NCBI GenBank assembly: GCA_020205615.1
Contig: CM035151.1
Span: 48,018,849-48,082,848 of the forward strand
Direction of reading: 5' to 3'
DNA from: Panax quinquefolius
Lineage: Eukaryota; Streptophyta; Magnoliopsida; Apiales; Araliaceae
DNA length: 64,000 nt
Positions 22,550 to 35,935 of the stretch are shown here, in pieces (the first letter of the stretch is position 1; every line of letters begins with the position of its first letter). The notes beneath the pieces are model-generated. The model made no database searches and was not told the DNA's origin. It worked only from the letters and a program-made list of their open reading frames with translations. A program made the translations under genes and the position numbers.

Positions 22550-24000
22550 GACGACTTGAGTTTGATTGAGAGTTTCAAAGAAACTTTTACTTGATAAGAC
22601 CTAACTAATGCTTAATAAAAACTACATCCTAACAATTAAACATGAAACTACAAAAAATAACGAAATGTTGGGTCGCTTCCCAATTAGCGCTTGATTTTAA
22701 GTCGTTCAAATTTCGACTACTCCCCTCGCTTTATCGTATGTATCGGCGAGGGTAATGTCGCTGTCAAGTCCCAATTCGACTCGCCACCCCAAGAGAATGC
22801 TTTATCCATCGACCATCGACTTTGAACGCCTCTAATGGATTACGATCAGAAGTTCAACTACGCCACGAGGAAATACTCACTTTATAGTGAATGGTCCCAC
22901 CATCTCGACTTAAGCTTTCCGGGAACAATCGCAACCGTGAGTTGAACAAGAGGACCGATTGACCCGACTCAATGTTCGATGCACAATTTTCTGTTCGTGC
23001 CATCTTTTAACCTTTTCTTTGTATAGCTTGGCGCTCTCAGAGGCTTGAGTCGAATTCATCGAGCTCATTTAGTTGAGTAGCCTCTTTTCTCCTACAAATG
23101 GCTTGATCAAAATTCAATTTCAGATTGCCCAAGAGGGCTTTGTGTCAGAGTCCACCCCCAGAAGTGACATGCTTTTTTCCGCATGTGAGTTGATATGGTG
23201 ACATCCCGATTGGTGTTTTGTATGTCATCCGGTAGCCCATAATGCGCCATCCAACCGGTGACCAATCTTTCCGACTCGGATTTATGACTTTTTTTTCCAA
23301 TATCTTCTTAACTTCTCTGCTTGATACCTCACCGTCCATTTGTTTGAGGGTGATACGTTGTAGCTACCTTGTGGTTAACCCCATACTTAGCCAAAAAGAG
23401 AGTCAGAAAAGACTTATTGCGTAAGTGACTACCTTCATCACTAATTATTGCTCTCGGCATGCTAAACCTCGTGAAAATGTTTTTCTGTAGGAATTTGAGG
23501 ACCACCTTGGCATCGTTAGATGGTAGTGCTGCAGCTTCAACCCACTTCGAGACGTAATCCACCGCGAGTAGAATATACTGATTGCTCAAAGACGAAGGGA
23601 ATGGTCCCATGAAATCGATGCCCCATACATCGAAGATTTCCACTTCAAGAATTGTTTGTAGGGGCATCTCATTCCGTTTAGATATGTTTCCCACCCTTTG
23701 GCATCTATCACATGTTTTCACAAATCGGGGGCGCTTTGAACAATGTCTACCAATAAAACCCGGCTTTGAAGCACTTTTTTCACGCAAGCGCTACTCCCAT
23801 AATGTCCCCCATATGCCGATGAGTGGCATTCCCACAAAGATGTTGTGCACTTCACCGTAGGGGATGCACCTTCTAATCATCTTGTTTGCACAAGAGACCG
23901 CTTGAATAAATAAGGCTCATCCCACATGTACCACTTAACATCATGAAGAAACTTTTTTTTTCGTTGTCGTAAGATCGGGGAAGCATTTTGCTCACCACAT
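22550..24000 (-). pseudogene. Integrase region of Athila pol (broken)
   Basis: The N-terminal zinc domain remains as CDRCQRVGN at ~23700-23730. The catalytic core begins [14 protein letters not shown], followed by [19 protein letters not shown] and [15 protein letters not shown], then YHPQTNGR. After a frameshift it continues at 23145-23339 with EVKKILEKKVINPSRKDWS and KTPIGMSPYQLTCGK. These are textbook Athila integrase segments. Several frameshifts and stops separate them, and the region below ~23090 is only patchily readable. Confidence 0.85.
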
Positions 24001-25600
24001 AATTCGCAAAAGTCTCGTGATACCACCAAAATTTTTCAGATTTAACCCAAATAGTTGCTCATCCGGAATGACTCGCTGATCACAAGATCTATCTTCATCC
24101 TTTTCTCCGGATTTTCCAAATTTTGATAAATGGCTCAAGAACTTGATTCTCCGTCCCTTTTCTATCTTTAATTTCTAAATCAAACTCTTGAAGTAGAGAA
24201 TCCATCGATAAGGCGTGGCTTAGCATCTTTTTTTTTCGCTATTAGGTACCGAATCGCCGAATGGTCCGTATAGACTATCACCTTAGTCCCGATCAAGTAT
24301 GCCCGAATTTGTCGAACGCGCATACACCACTCGCAAGCAATTCCTTTTCCGTGGTAGTGTAATTCATTTGAGTCTCTCGTGAGTGTTTTGCTTGCATAAT
24401 ATATGGCGTGAAACACCTTGTCTCGCTCTTTGTCCCAAAATGCCCCTTCAACCGCATAGTCGCTCGCATCATCACACATAAGCTCGAATGGCATTTTCCA
24501 AATCCGGCATGCACTATCACGGGGGTCAGAAGTTAATTTCTTCTTCAATAAGTCAAACGCTAACTCAGATTCCGCAAGAAAGTCGAAAGTAGCATCCTTC
24601 TCTAAAAGATCGCATAGAGGTTTTGCAATCTTAGAGAAGTCTTTTATGAACCTCCTCAGAAACCCAAAGATGCCCCGTAAAACTTCTAATACCCTTAATC
24701 GAGCTCATGGAGGCGCTTTCGATCGTATCCAAATTTTGCTTTGTCCACCTCTAATCCTTGAGCCGACACCTTATGGCCCAAAATTATTCCCTCTTCAACC
24801 ATGAAGTGACATTTTTCCCAATCGAGTATGAGGTTCAGATCCTTACATCGCCGCAAAACCATGACCAGATTCTCTAGGCAAGTATCAAAATTGTCTCCAT
24901 AGACCGAGAAATCGCCCATGAAGACTTCAACATTCTTTTCCACCATATCTCAAAAAATAGCCATCATACACCGCTGAAAGTTGTTGGTGCGCCAGATAGC
25001 CCCAATGACATCCTCCTCGAATGCAAATGTGCCGTAAGGGCATGTAAATGTTATCTTTTCTTGATCCTCGTGAGCGATGGCGATCCGATTATAGCCCGAG
25101 TATCCATCCAATAAATAAGAAAACTCATGTCCCGCTAACTGCTTCTAACATTTGATCGATAAATGGTAATGGAAATGATCTTTTCTGTTGCCTTATTCAA
25201 CCTCCTATAATCGATGCACACCCTCCAACCTCACACCGTCTTGTTGGAATTAACTCGTTGTCCTCATTCTCAGATCACCGCTATTCCCCTTTTTTCTAAG
25301 CACAATGAATGAACCTGGACTAACCCATTTATCGTCGGAAATTGGATATATGATACCGAAGATCCAATAATTTCGTAATTTCCTTCTTGACCACTTCCTT
25401 CATGATTGGGTTAAGTCGACGCTGATGCTCCACCGATGGTCTCGTGCATCATCCTCCATCGTAATCTTGTGCATGCAAAATGACGGGCTAATTCCCTTTA
25501 TATCCGCAATCGTCCATCCAATCGCCGATTTGTGATCCCTAAGCACCCTCAACAACTTTTCTTCCCGCAATTCATTAAGTGCAAAGAAAAATAATTACAG
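24001..25600 (-). pseudogene. RT-RNase H region of Athila pol (broken)
   Basis: RNase H wording is clear at 24180-24548: [40 protein letters not shown] and [20 protein letters not shown]. The RT part at 24695-24946 reads MVEKNVEVFMGDFSVYGDNF and WEKCHFMVEEGIILGHKVSA. Where Athila normally has the catalytic pair MDDF this copy reads MGDF, which would abolish activity. Upstream RT blocks (24950-25560) survive only in pieces and in several frames. Confidence 0.85.
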
Positions 25601-26900
25601 TAAAGAATTTGAATTGCCTAAATACGCATACCGAGATGTTTAGGAGAGTGGCTTAAGTTCCAATGTTGGTGGCTCCTCTAATGACGGTTTCAGTTTTTCT
25701 CGCAATTGCCTCCTCAAAGTGCAGGTTCAAACGGCTTCAAATCCGCTAACTCGTGGCAAAGAGTCTAAATCCGTAATAAGTCCACAAATTCGGGTCGCCT
25801 TTTTTTCATCCCCAACAAGGTTGTTTCTAACGGATCGTTGATCAAACTCTTGCTAATATCTTCACCGGTGATTTGCTCAATTAAATCCATCCAAAAACAT
25901 TCTTCCTCATCCGTAGGGTATTTCATGGCCTCAACACATTAAATTTTATTTCTTGATCTTGACTCTCATAGTAAGTTCTCCTTTTTTCACGCCTATGAGT
26001 GTCCTTCCCATACCAAGAAAGGTCTCCCTAAGATAATCGGATGTTCTTATCCTCGCCAAAATCCGTAATGATAAAGTCCGCAGGAATATAAACTTATCCA
26101 CTTTAACCGTAATGTCCTCTACAATGCCTCTTGATATGTGACCGACCTATCCGCCAACCGCAATGAAATATTTGTAGGCTTTGGCAAGCTGCAAAACCCA
26201 ATTTCGAGTATATACCGACAATGGCATCGTGTTTATACTCACCCCAAATCACATAAACATTTGTTAAACGACATTTTCCCGATCGTACGCACGGATAGTA
26301 AAGCTCCCCGGGTCTTTGAAGTTTTGGTGGTAGCTTTTTCAGTAACACCGCACTACACTCCTCCTCGTTAGTGCCACTGCTTCAAATTCTTCCCATTTCT
26401 TTTCCTCGATGTAATTCCTTTCATAAACTTCGCATAACTCAACATTTGCTCTAGGGCCTCTATGAATGGGATGTTAATCTGAGTTTCTTGAACACGCCTA
26501 AAAACTTTGCGAATCGCTTATCCGACTTCTTTTTTGCACCTCTCATAAACGGCAGGTGGAGGATAAACAATCGGCTTATTGTTTAACTTTATTTCCTCGT
26601 CCTTGTTACCTTCCACCACGCTATCGCTATCAACTTTTTCCTCCTGTCATTTTTTTCTCATGCATTATTACCCCCGAGATGTTTTCCACTTCTCAACATA
26701 ACTCGCTGACATCGCTTTCATGACTACCCTTCGATTTCTCTCAATGTCGCTAGGTAATGTTCCTTGTGGTCTATTATTCATCGCTAACGCCAAATGTCTA
26801 ACTGATTTTCCAAATTCTCGATCGACATCTCTCGACTTTTCATCACCATTGTTTGATTTTTTATTGTCATTGCTTCAAATAGCTTAGTTATGAACTTCGC
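25601..26900 (-). pseudogene. Protease and linker region of Athila (broken)
   Basis: On the minus strand LKKLPPKLQRPGELYYPC at ~26295-26348 matches the start of the Athila protease domain. The sequence then loses frame, and the expected DLGA-type active site cannot be read. The rest (25600-26030 and 26400-26900) is charged linker sequence, poorly kept. Confidence 0.6.
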
Positions 26901-28125
26901 ACCATTTCCTCGAAATCTATTTCCTTTCCGATGTTGAACCGGTTGTTGGTGACTCTAAAACCGTGGGGATATGATGGTCGTGGAGCTTGAGTTTGTCGGG
27001 TTATTGCTCCATGAGAGGTTTGGGTGGTTCCTATTCCCCGTTGTAGGTGTTTTGGTATGTATTTTATGGAATTCTCATAGAAGTTATCGATGAACCGGAC
27101 GGATGTCGATTAATTGCAATCCGATCCGTAGGATGATCACCCGCACACAATTCACATACTACCGCAACCTCGCCAACTTGAGCCCCCGCCATAGTATCAA
27201 CCTTATCATTCATAGTATCAAACTTCTTGATAATGCAAAATCAGTGTCAGATAGTCACACCCCATCTAATTCCAAAATCCCACCGCCTTTCCTTCAGTGT
27301 CATTCTTGTTGTGGCCCATCGGTAGTTATTTGCCGCCATGGTTTCGATCAAATTGTAGGCTTCCTCATAACTCTTAGCCATAAATGCACCACCCGACGCC
27401 GCATCAATACTGGTTCGACATTCCCATTTAGTCCGTTATAAAAGGTGTTCATTTGAAACCACTTGGGCAATCCATGATGTGGGCACTTTCTGAGTAATTC
27501 CTTGTAACGCTCCCATGCCTCGTATAGTGACTCCCCATTCTCACGCTTCAAACATCGTAATGTCATTCCTCATTTTAGCAGCTTTTCGGGGGGAAAAAAT
27601 TTGGCAAGAAATTTTTGAGCCAAGTCTTCCCACGTAATAATCGACCCCTGGTGTAGAAGAATGTAACCAACTCTTCACCTTGTCCCAGAGTGAACGGGAA
27701 CAAACGAAGTCTCACCGCCTCATCCGACACCCCATTGTACTTGAACGTGTCGCATATTTCCGTAAAAATCGATTAAATGCTCATTCGGATCGCCATTTGC
27801 CATTCCCCAAACCGAATCTCAATTTCGTGATCATCCGAATGGTCCTGTGCTTGATTTCAAAAGTATTCGCAACTATTGCAGTGCCTAGTGATGCTCGATC
27901 GCAGATCACCACCTTAGGTGTTGCAAAATCTCTCAACGCTTTCGGTCTTCTACAGCCATTGTTTCCTCCTTATCGTAATTTTGAATTTGTTCCTCGCTTT
28001 TTTCAATCCACTTACTTAACCTCCAAATTTCCTTTCAATGTCGCCCTCAAAAGGAAGCAAGTCCGATGTTTAGATCGTGTTTGCATAAACCAATGTCGAA
28101 AACCCAAATAGGAAAAAAAAAAAAA
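26901..28125 (-). pseudogene. gag: gag of Athila (broken)
   Basis: The Athila gag core is recognised at 27348-27566: GESLYEAWERYKELLRKCPH followed by QMNTFYNGLNGNVEP. Upstream sequence to ~28110 belongs to the gag N-terminus but is out of frame in places. It lies ~110 bases from the 5' LTR, as expected. Confidence 0.75.
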
Positions 28126-28235
28126 AATTGCTTAAAGTAAAATCGACTAATTAAACTGATATCATAAAAATATTTAAAATCTCAACTAAATTGTCCCCTA
28201 AGAATGGCCAAAAAAAACTTGTTGGGTAAAATCAA

Positions 28236-29602
28236 TACGCCGCAAAAACACGCAAGTGTGTACGTGGTCAACAAGTAATATAGTAGTGAATAAAGTATCG
28301 CTCCCACGAGGACAAATTATCAAGAATTTTAACTTCACAATTATCAATTTTCTATTAATCCTAATTCAATTAAACTATTCAATTCAATGGTTTTAAAACT
28401 ATAAAAACTAAATTAATAAATAAGTAAACTATCACAAAAACAACCGCTAATATCAAAATCCGAATTTCAAACAATTAATGGAGAATTAGACTTATGATTT
28501 CACCCTGAGCTTCACTCTGATTTGCAAACCTTTATTCCAACTCAATTTAATATCCCAAATTTATTAATCAAGAACACGAAAGTAATACTAGCCACCTCTC
28601 GATGCACTAATACCATATTAACGCTAATCCACAATTAAGATAGAAATCCGTTAAACACCTAAATCAACCAACTCACTATATCTCTATGTGAACTGCAATT
28701 AAAGAAGGTTTAAGCTTAAGTTCTCTATTCGATTACATATGATGTTAAGCATATCTCTACCTTAACAATAATCAAAAATCATATCGACAAAATTCATGAC
28801 ACATGCTATATTAACTAGGTCTAGATTTGAATCTCCTCTCTCGATTCCATTCAAATCCACAAGGAATTGTTGATCGTGCAATTCATAAGTTCACGCTCAA
28901 TTAACATAGATAAACCGAGAATATATTATTGAATTGAAATCAAAGTTATATAATCATCGCTTTCACCCAAAGATCCATCACAAGTCTAATAAGCTTTAAT
29001 TAGTTCATAACGAATGAATTAAAAACCTAATAATATAATCGAAAACATCCTTTCGATTACAAATAAAGAACTAAATAGAAGAAGAATAATGAAAACCCCT
29101 TCACGTAGCCTCGATTTGCAACCGTCACGATAATCTTTGAAAATTACTCCTCCGAAGCTCGCACTTGAATCTTGGAATTTTTCTTGTAATATGCTCCTTG
29201 TGTTGTGTGATTAGTTGTTTTCTATGTAATATTCAGCTCTCCTCCTTGTTCTAGCCGAAATTTATTATTATAGAGTCCAGGCGCCTAATAAAAAACCAAT
29301 AATCCAAGTCGCAGCAGAGTTCAAACAAAGAAGAAAGTTACTTGTAGGATTCGGACCCACTTCCTACGGGGTATAAGCTTAAAAGGCCCGCTACGGCTAA
29401 TGCTAGCGCTAAAGAATTTTGTTGCTTTCATGAATTTTTCCACTTTTGCTCCAAAACTCCACCATTCTTCACCACTTGCATCCATGACCACCCTACATAT
29501 AAAATAACATGAAACGAGTGAAAACGAACACAAAACACAAAGATAACTATGAATTTAACCTTGAAATGAATATCAATTTATGTATATAAAATCCACTTAT
29601 CA
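28236..29602 (-). repeat. 5' LTR of Athila
   Basis: It is the partner of 18147-19507. The right end is exact (TATAAAATCCACTTATCA at 29602 on plus). The left end is near CCGCAAAAACACGC and is approximate. Differences from the 3' LTR cluster at CAG/CTG sites, for example AAATCCGAATTTC here versus AAATCCAGAATTTC at 18361. Confidence 0.9.
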
Positions 29603-30919
29603 AACAACTCCTTGCTGTTTGAAACCTTTCCAATTCACTACACCACCGTTCAAAGTAACACTTTACCGTAAAATGGGTTTGTTGTCATCTTGGTCAGTCT
29701 GAAAAAAACTTGAGTCTATTTAGCCCTCTAGTTTTAATTCAGACCCACCATGCATCATGATCACATCCTTAGTACCGATTGAGTACTTTAAGATGTTTTT
29801 CATTGTCTCACAGTTATCTTCTCTAGAATATGACTGAACAACATCAGATCACGTACATTTAATTGCATACATGATAATAACTCATGATATCTCTCCTTTA
29901 TTGGGGACAATTTATAGAGATACACTCCATGGATCATCATTATGAGACCTATCTTGGAGTTTGCCATGCTAAATACCTTTAGCATCAAATGAGTATATGT
30001 TCTTTGGGTTAAGCCAAACATCATTTTAAATCTATCTATATAGATTTATATCCCCAATTATATCCTCAATTAAGAGGATGCTCCTCCCAAATTATTTATG
30101 GAGGAGTGTTTAGACAACATTTACCTTTACTGATTATAGAACTAGTATGTTATTCCTTATCTGTAGTATATCAACATATAATACTAGGAATGTCACGGCG
30201 CTCCGACTGACCCTTTTGTACAAACTAGGTTCATTCTCATTTTTGATAAAATCAAACTCTTTTGATTGTCTCATCAAAACGAATGTTCCATCTTTGAGAA
30301 GCTTGCTTCAATCCATAAATGAATTGTTGTATTTGATATACATGATTTTCTTCAACCATTGAAACAAATCCATTTGGTTGTATCATACATACATTCTCCT
30401 CTAATAATTTATATTTGAGGAAGGGCGTTTCCACGTCCATTTGCCAAAATTAGTAATAATAAGCTGAAATCACAAGTAAAATCCAAATGGATCTAAGCAT
30501 TTCTATCGGTAATAAGGTTTTATCATAGTCAACTCTTTGAATTTATTTAAAACCCTTTCAAACCATTCTGGCCTTATAGGTCTTCACCTTGCCATTTTCT
30601 CAAAAAATCCATATTGGATTTCATGGTCATCTACCATTTCTCTAAGTGTCTACAACTCTTAGCCTCATCGTATGTAACTGGATCATCATCTTCTATGATG
30701 CATACCTCATCATCATCATCTATGATGAATCCTTACCTCCCAGGTATCTTCGGTACTATTCAAGATTTACGATTTGGTTGTGGTATAATAGGTCTATCTA
30801 TCAGTTCCTCCTTTTTGACTTATAGTGCTTTGTGGTTCTTGAACTCCTTTAAGATCTATTATCCTCCCACTAGCCCCTTCAATGATAAACACCTTTATCT
30901 AAGAAGGCAAGTGTGTTTC
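29603..30919 (-). pseudogene. Ty1/copia pol remnant (RT region)
   Basis: Minus-strand pieces follow the Ty1/copia RT in order. First comes the acidic pre-RT linker with DDDPVTYDEA at ~30665-30690. Then come MDVETPFLKYKLLEENVCM and IYGLKQASQRWNIRFDE at 30252-30440. The catalytic block is at ~30165-30190 and reads LVLYVD-I, so one Asp of YVDD is missing. Last come GLTQRTYTHLMLKVFSMANS and HGVYLYKL at ~29890-30010. No LTR of its own is seen. It abuts the Athila 5' LTR on one side and the LTR starting at 30920 on the other, so it is the older host of the latter. Confidence 0.85.
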
Positions 30920-31006
30920 TGTGACGCCCCCAAATTTGGGTACCTTTAAACCCTGAATAATGTGCTACACAGTACCACAGTATTCAAAACATATTACTAT
31001 ATATTC

Positions 31007-33996
31007 TGTTAGGAATAAGCATATGAATGATATTCCTATTTATATATGATTTGATTATGATATAAATGAATGAATATGCAAGTATGCTTGCATTAAGAAA
31101 AGTTGTAAAGTCCTTTGATAGATAATAAGAACATATGTACAAGGACTTAGAATGAATTGATCAAATATGTTAGGTTGATCCTACATAAGCAAAACAACTT
31201 TGTAAAGTCCTTAAAAAGAAATGATGTACAAGGACTATAAATAGAGAATGATCAAGCTTGTTAGGTTGATATTATAATGTAATAGATAGGCTTGTCTGAT
31301 CGTCGAGCACTGCACCAGTAATTGTAGTATGCCAGGAGAGTCAAAGAAAACTCAAGAACTATCAAGGCAGAATCGTAGTCTGCAAGATAGTAGATCTCGG
31401 AGTTCGTAGAGTGCCAGGAGAGACGAGGAAGGATCGTAGTGTGTCAAGAAGAACTTCCTCAGAGCCATAGTCTGCTGAGGAAGTCATGTTCAGAATCGTA
31501 AAGACAGTATGTCTAAGAGCCGACCGAGCATCTATCACAGCTAAGTCAAGAATTGTAGACCACACTCAGAGTCGTAGAGTCTACTGATCATATCAGAGGC
31601 AGAGATCGTAGTCGAGCCAGATCAGATGAAGACAACAATCTTAAGGATAGAAATCATAGAGTGTCAAGATTTGATCTCAGAGTCGTAGTGTCTGCAGAAC
31701 CAAAGATAAATCGTACAGTGCAGAACTAAGGCTTCAACAGAGGTGCTCACAACGTCATGGCAAAATCGTAGAGTAAACACAATTCTTAGCAAGTGAGCAC
31801 TCCCAGAACATCCAAAGTATGAAGCCTCTGGTCTGAGCTGAAAAGATACATCCCACCTAAAGGAATCTAGAGAGCACTCAACGAATAGCTTGCAAGCTAA
31901 CAGAAGATCTAAGCACCAACCCAATCAACATTTAGATTGAGTTATGAAGCCATTTAAAGATGAAGTCTTCCACAAGTTGTTCAGAAGAAGACTTCAGTAA
32001 AAGTAACTGACTAAGGAAAGTCAGCAAGTGTAGTAGCTGTCAAGAGAATAGAAGACAACGATCTTGGGGTCAACCAGGATCGTAGTGTTTGCCAAACAAA
32101 GCAGGAACTGACGTAGTTTACACAGAGATACTTGACATCTTTTGAAGAACTAGGAGAAAGTGATTAAGCATGGGTCAGCCCATTGATGATAAGTGAACGG
32201 GAGATCACAAGGAGAAAGTGAGTTGGGCATGCCACAAATCTGATGTGTCTTGCTATTCAAAAGAGGTCAGAACAAGAAGTCAAGCTATCAGTTCTTGAGA
32301 CCAGTCAAGGCAAACAGAAGTGTTGAAGCGATGCACAAGAGAATGAGGAGGAGTTCTACATTGAAGATCAAATGAACATTTCCTTAGGATCATAGTGTTG
32401 TCTCAACCTGTCAATGAGTAACATTCAACAAGACACACTACGATCAGGTCCAAGAACATTTGCATCAGATCGTAGAGTTCGGTCATCTGAAGATTGAAGC
32501 ATTGGAAATGACTCAATCTGAACACTGATATTCGAACATTGTTGTGTGAGAGCATCAATGCAGAAGGACAATTCGTGATGTTCTAATCGAGAAATCAAAA
32601 AGGAGAAATAAAGTTGACTACATGCCCAAGACATCAAAGTGACATCTCTGACGGGGTAGGTGAAACAGTAGACTGCAGTGTCAGAAAGATGAAAAAGTGG
32701 ATGTCATGTCACATCTGCAGTCTACATCAAATAACTCGAGATCTACGAAGCAATTCAAATAACCTTCAACGGCTATATTCCAACGGGAAGATTGGGAAGG
32801 AGTATATATCAGCCAGAGATTCATAGATCAAGGGTTGCTTAGTTGTATGAACGTAGAGTTGTTGGAATGCTATATTGTTGACTCAACGAGTTCCACCAGA
32901 GCAAAACAGAACAAGTCTTAGTGGCAGTGAGACTACAAAGGTGGAAGTGAAGCAGATTTGAAGAAGGACTTAAACTGACTAAAGCTTCACTCAACTAGGA
33001 TGAGAATGCCATTGAAGATGGAAGCTATGCTGAGAGCCGAGAAGGCCAAGAAGATAGTATTCAGAAAAATGGCAGAGCACAAAGAAGATCCAGAGAGCCA
33101 CTCTACGAATCACCATGAACCAAAACTGAAACAGAACAGATGCAGAACCATGTCTACAAACCATTCAAGAAGGATTCAGGGGATGCTAAGTGCAAGACGA
33201 AGTTTAACAAAAGCTCAAACAACTAGCAAACCCAAATGGTGATGGTGCACAACTGACATCGGATGAAGATGAGCTGAACAGTGTGAAGATCAGCTGCACC
33301 AGAGAAGATGTGGTCCAGAAACTAGGCAAAATGCAAAGAGGACCACGCCAAGCTGCTAAATAAAGAAGATGTTTAAGCTTAATTAAAGACATCTTAGCAG
33401 CAAGGCACCAACAACAACAACTACACCAACAAGTAGCCAGAGCCTGAGGGGTCCTTGTCCGAAGGGACTAAAAAAAGTTTCAAGCCTACTGGGCTTGAAG
33501 AGTTCCTAGAGAACTAGAGGAGTTCCAAGTTTGTTGGGCTTGAAGAGTTCTTAATGAACTGGAGTTTCAAGGCTGCTGGCCTTGAAGGGATCTTAGTGAT
33601 TCAGGGTGTTGCCCTTCTTTAGTGGAAATCCTGCTAGTTAAAGCAGAAGAGTGGATTAGGAGCTTGAATCTCTGAACCACTTAAAATCCCTTGTGTCTTT
33701 TATATTTAGTCATTTACTCTCTATCATTTACATTATGTACCTAACTGCTATAAATGCTATGTATGTATTAACCGCTTACAACTTAACTAACTCTACGAAC
33801 AATGTATGTATATTCATGAATATATCAATGAAGGGTATCTTTTACTTATTCCGTTGTGCTTGAAAATATTCTTATGTTTGTCATATGCTAAGTCATTAGT
33901 AATACAAATAAATGAGAAAAGTATTTGAAATTAAAAAGAATCTATTCAACCCCCCCCCCCCCTTTAGATCTATTGTATGCCTACTGGGAACTAACA
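31007..33996 (-). repeat. Family E solo LTR, 2990 bp
   Basis: It begins TGTTAGG, ends CTAACA and is flanked by exact 5-bp copies TATTC (31002-31006 and 33997-34001). No internal gene or second LTR is seen, so it reads as a solo LTR left by recombination. Orientation is set by the 57357-58848 copy, which has the G-run near its left end; here it is a C-run near 33949-33962. ORFs inside it (for example 33000-33242) resemble no known protein. A recurring ATCGTAG motif fills the middle. Confidence 0.85.
31310..32870 (-). repeat. Irregular array of ATCGTAG(A/T)GT motifs
   Basis: Roughly 15-20 copies of a short motif near GAATCGTAGAGTNTGC occur at irregular 40-150-base spacing (for example ~31371, 31406, 31435, 31580, 31682, 31765, 32080, 32470). 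The family E copy at 57357-58848 carries about ten in the opposite sense as CACTCTACGATT, mostly at 58330-58590. Confidence 0.65.
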
Positions 33997-35935
33997 TATT
34001 CGAATTAACATTAATGTAATTACTATATTATTACAATATTTCAATCATTCTCCCAGGTTTTCTGTAACCGTTACATGTTCATTACATCATAATAGAGGTT
34101 ATTACAAAAGTAATATTATTATTATATCGGCTAGTTAATTCTAAAACTTAGCCTTCCCTTTGTCCTTCTCGGACCCTTCAACCTTCTAAGCCTTAGCTAA
34201 AAATCACATAATTCAAGTAAGAATGAGCATTCAATTGCTCAGCAAGTATATAGTTTAACAACAACAAAATCAAGAATCATATGTTTAATATTCAACAACT
34301 GAGCAAATAATTTAGAATCAATAAGAATAATCAAAATTGATACTTTTACTTTGCCAAAAACATTTTTAGAATCACAATATGAATATTGAATCTGAGATGG
34401 TCAAATGGCCGAGAGTTAACCATTTTCTTTCATTAAAAAGGACTTCACGGTAATAAAATCATAAATTCGATATATCTTATGAGCACTTCTAGGTGATCAA
34501 CCTATAGTACTCTATGTTGATCAACACTCATCAGTTAAATACATTTATATTTAGTTTTGATACCATGTGTATCAGCCGAAGATTCGACTAAATACATTTG
34601 ATTGTTCATTCCTAGGCTTACCTTTTTATCAATACCAAAACAATTGGTGTTAGATCGCTTAAATTTTCATAAATAGCATTTAAACAGAGTTACTTTGAAA
34701 TCAGAAATTTATTCTAACATTTGTTTAGTCGAATAATGGCATCAACATTTTCTTGAGAAGTATATGGAAAAACATGACTTGAGTACTTGAAAAAAATATG
34801 TAAATGATTTGCTTAAGTATAAAAATTCACATAATTTCACAAGAGCAGGTTTAGGTAACTTGCCTCAAAAGTCTTCTAATTATAATTTACGCTAATTCAC
34901 CCTTTGTAAATCCTACACATTTCCTGCACGTAGACTGTGACGCCCCCAAAATAGGTATACATCACACATTCTGAGTCGCCAAATACATGGTACAAAATTC
35001 AAATACAACTTAATTATACAACTGTCGTGTAAAAAATGACAAAACATAAGCTGAGAGTTTTAATACGAATATTATCTTCTAGACAGTATTCAAACTCAAA
35101 TGAAGTTCTTATTACATTTATTAACACACTATTTCACTGAATAGTGAGGACTACTAATGCAAACTTCTGGACCGTCACTCCGTTCCCCGACTAGTCCCAT
35201 CTATATTCTCATTTCCTGAAGAGAACAATGAAAATAAAGGGTGAGCTCAACTAGCCCAGTAAGAAATATTATAACTAAGATAATGCAGAATAAATTATCG
35301 TTAGCCTTCAACAGTGTTAAACTAATAAAATATAATAAACATCAAGTTTAACTGCAGCGGAACAATCAATCCATTAGAAGAGTCAAGTAGAGCATGATAT
35401 CTACTATCTTCTATGATTTAAAAAGTTTATTATCAATTTTATTGCTGAGACTCAGCTTAATAAATAAACCACATCATCGAATCATCCCTGCACTATGGGC
35501 CAAGGATATTCATGTAATCATCAATGGTCATGAATATACTGAATAATCCATGGTCATAATCATACCAATAACTGTCCATCAATGCACTACAAACCAATGA
35601 AGATTTTTACCACATCATTTGTAATATTACGGTCATGATTATACCGAATAATCCCTAGTTATAATCATACCAATCAATAGTACATCTATGCACGTAAGCC
35701 ACAGATGACTTTTATCACAATATAAGCATGAAGATGATGGTAATGATATAAGAATTCAATTAAAAGAAAGCAAATGATAAATTTTTAAAGATTTATAACT
35801 TAATTTATCCAGAATTCAATAATGTCCAAATTGTCAACATGATACTGCTTTGTGGAGTAAAATTCAAGAATACTATTGTATCAAAAATGATTTGGACAAC
35901 AAAGAAATCAATTTTTGTCATAAATAATTCCCCAG

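Larger units (their letters stand above)
18147..29602 (-). mobile_element. Athila-lineage Ty3/gypsy retrotransposon
   Basis: This element lies on the minus strand: 5' LTR 28236-29602, gag, protease, RT-RNase H, integrase, an ORF in the env position, a polypurine tract, and 3' LTR 18147-19507. Diagnostic Athila wording includes [14 protein letters not shown] in integrase, LNLILDWEKCHFMVEEGI in RT and ESLYEAWERYKELLRKCPHH in gag. At ~11.5 kb it has the usual Athila size. All genes are broken. The flanks do not match (family B LTR on the left, copia on the right), so no target duplication is visible. Confidence 0.92.

Noticed and set aside
30614..30949. 111-codon plus-strand ORF
   Set aside because: It is antisense to the copia pol remnant, whose minus-strand reading fits known RT and linker motifs.
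33000..33242. 80-codon basic ORF
   Set aside because: It lies in the family E solo LTR, matches nothing recognised, and is not kept in the sister copy.
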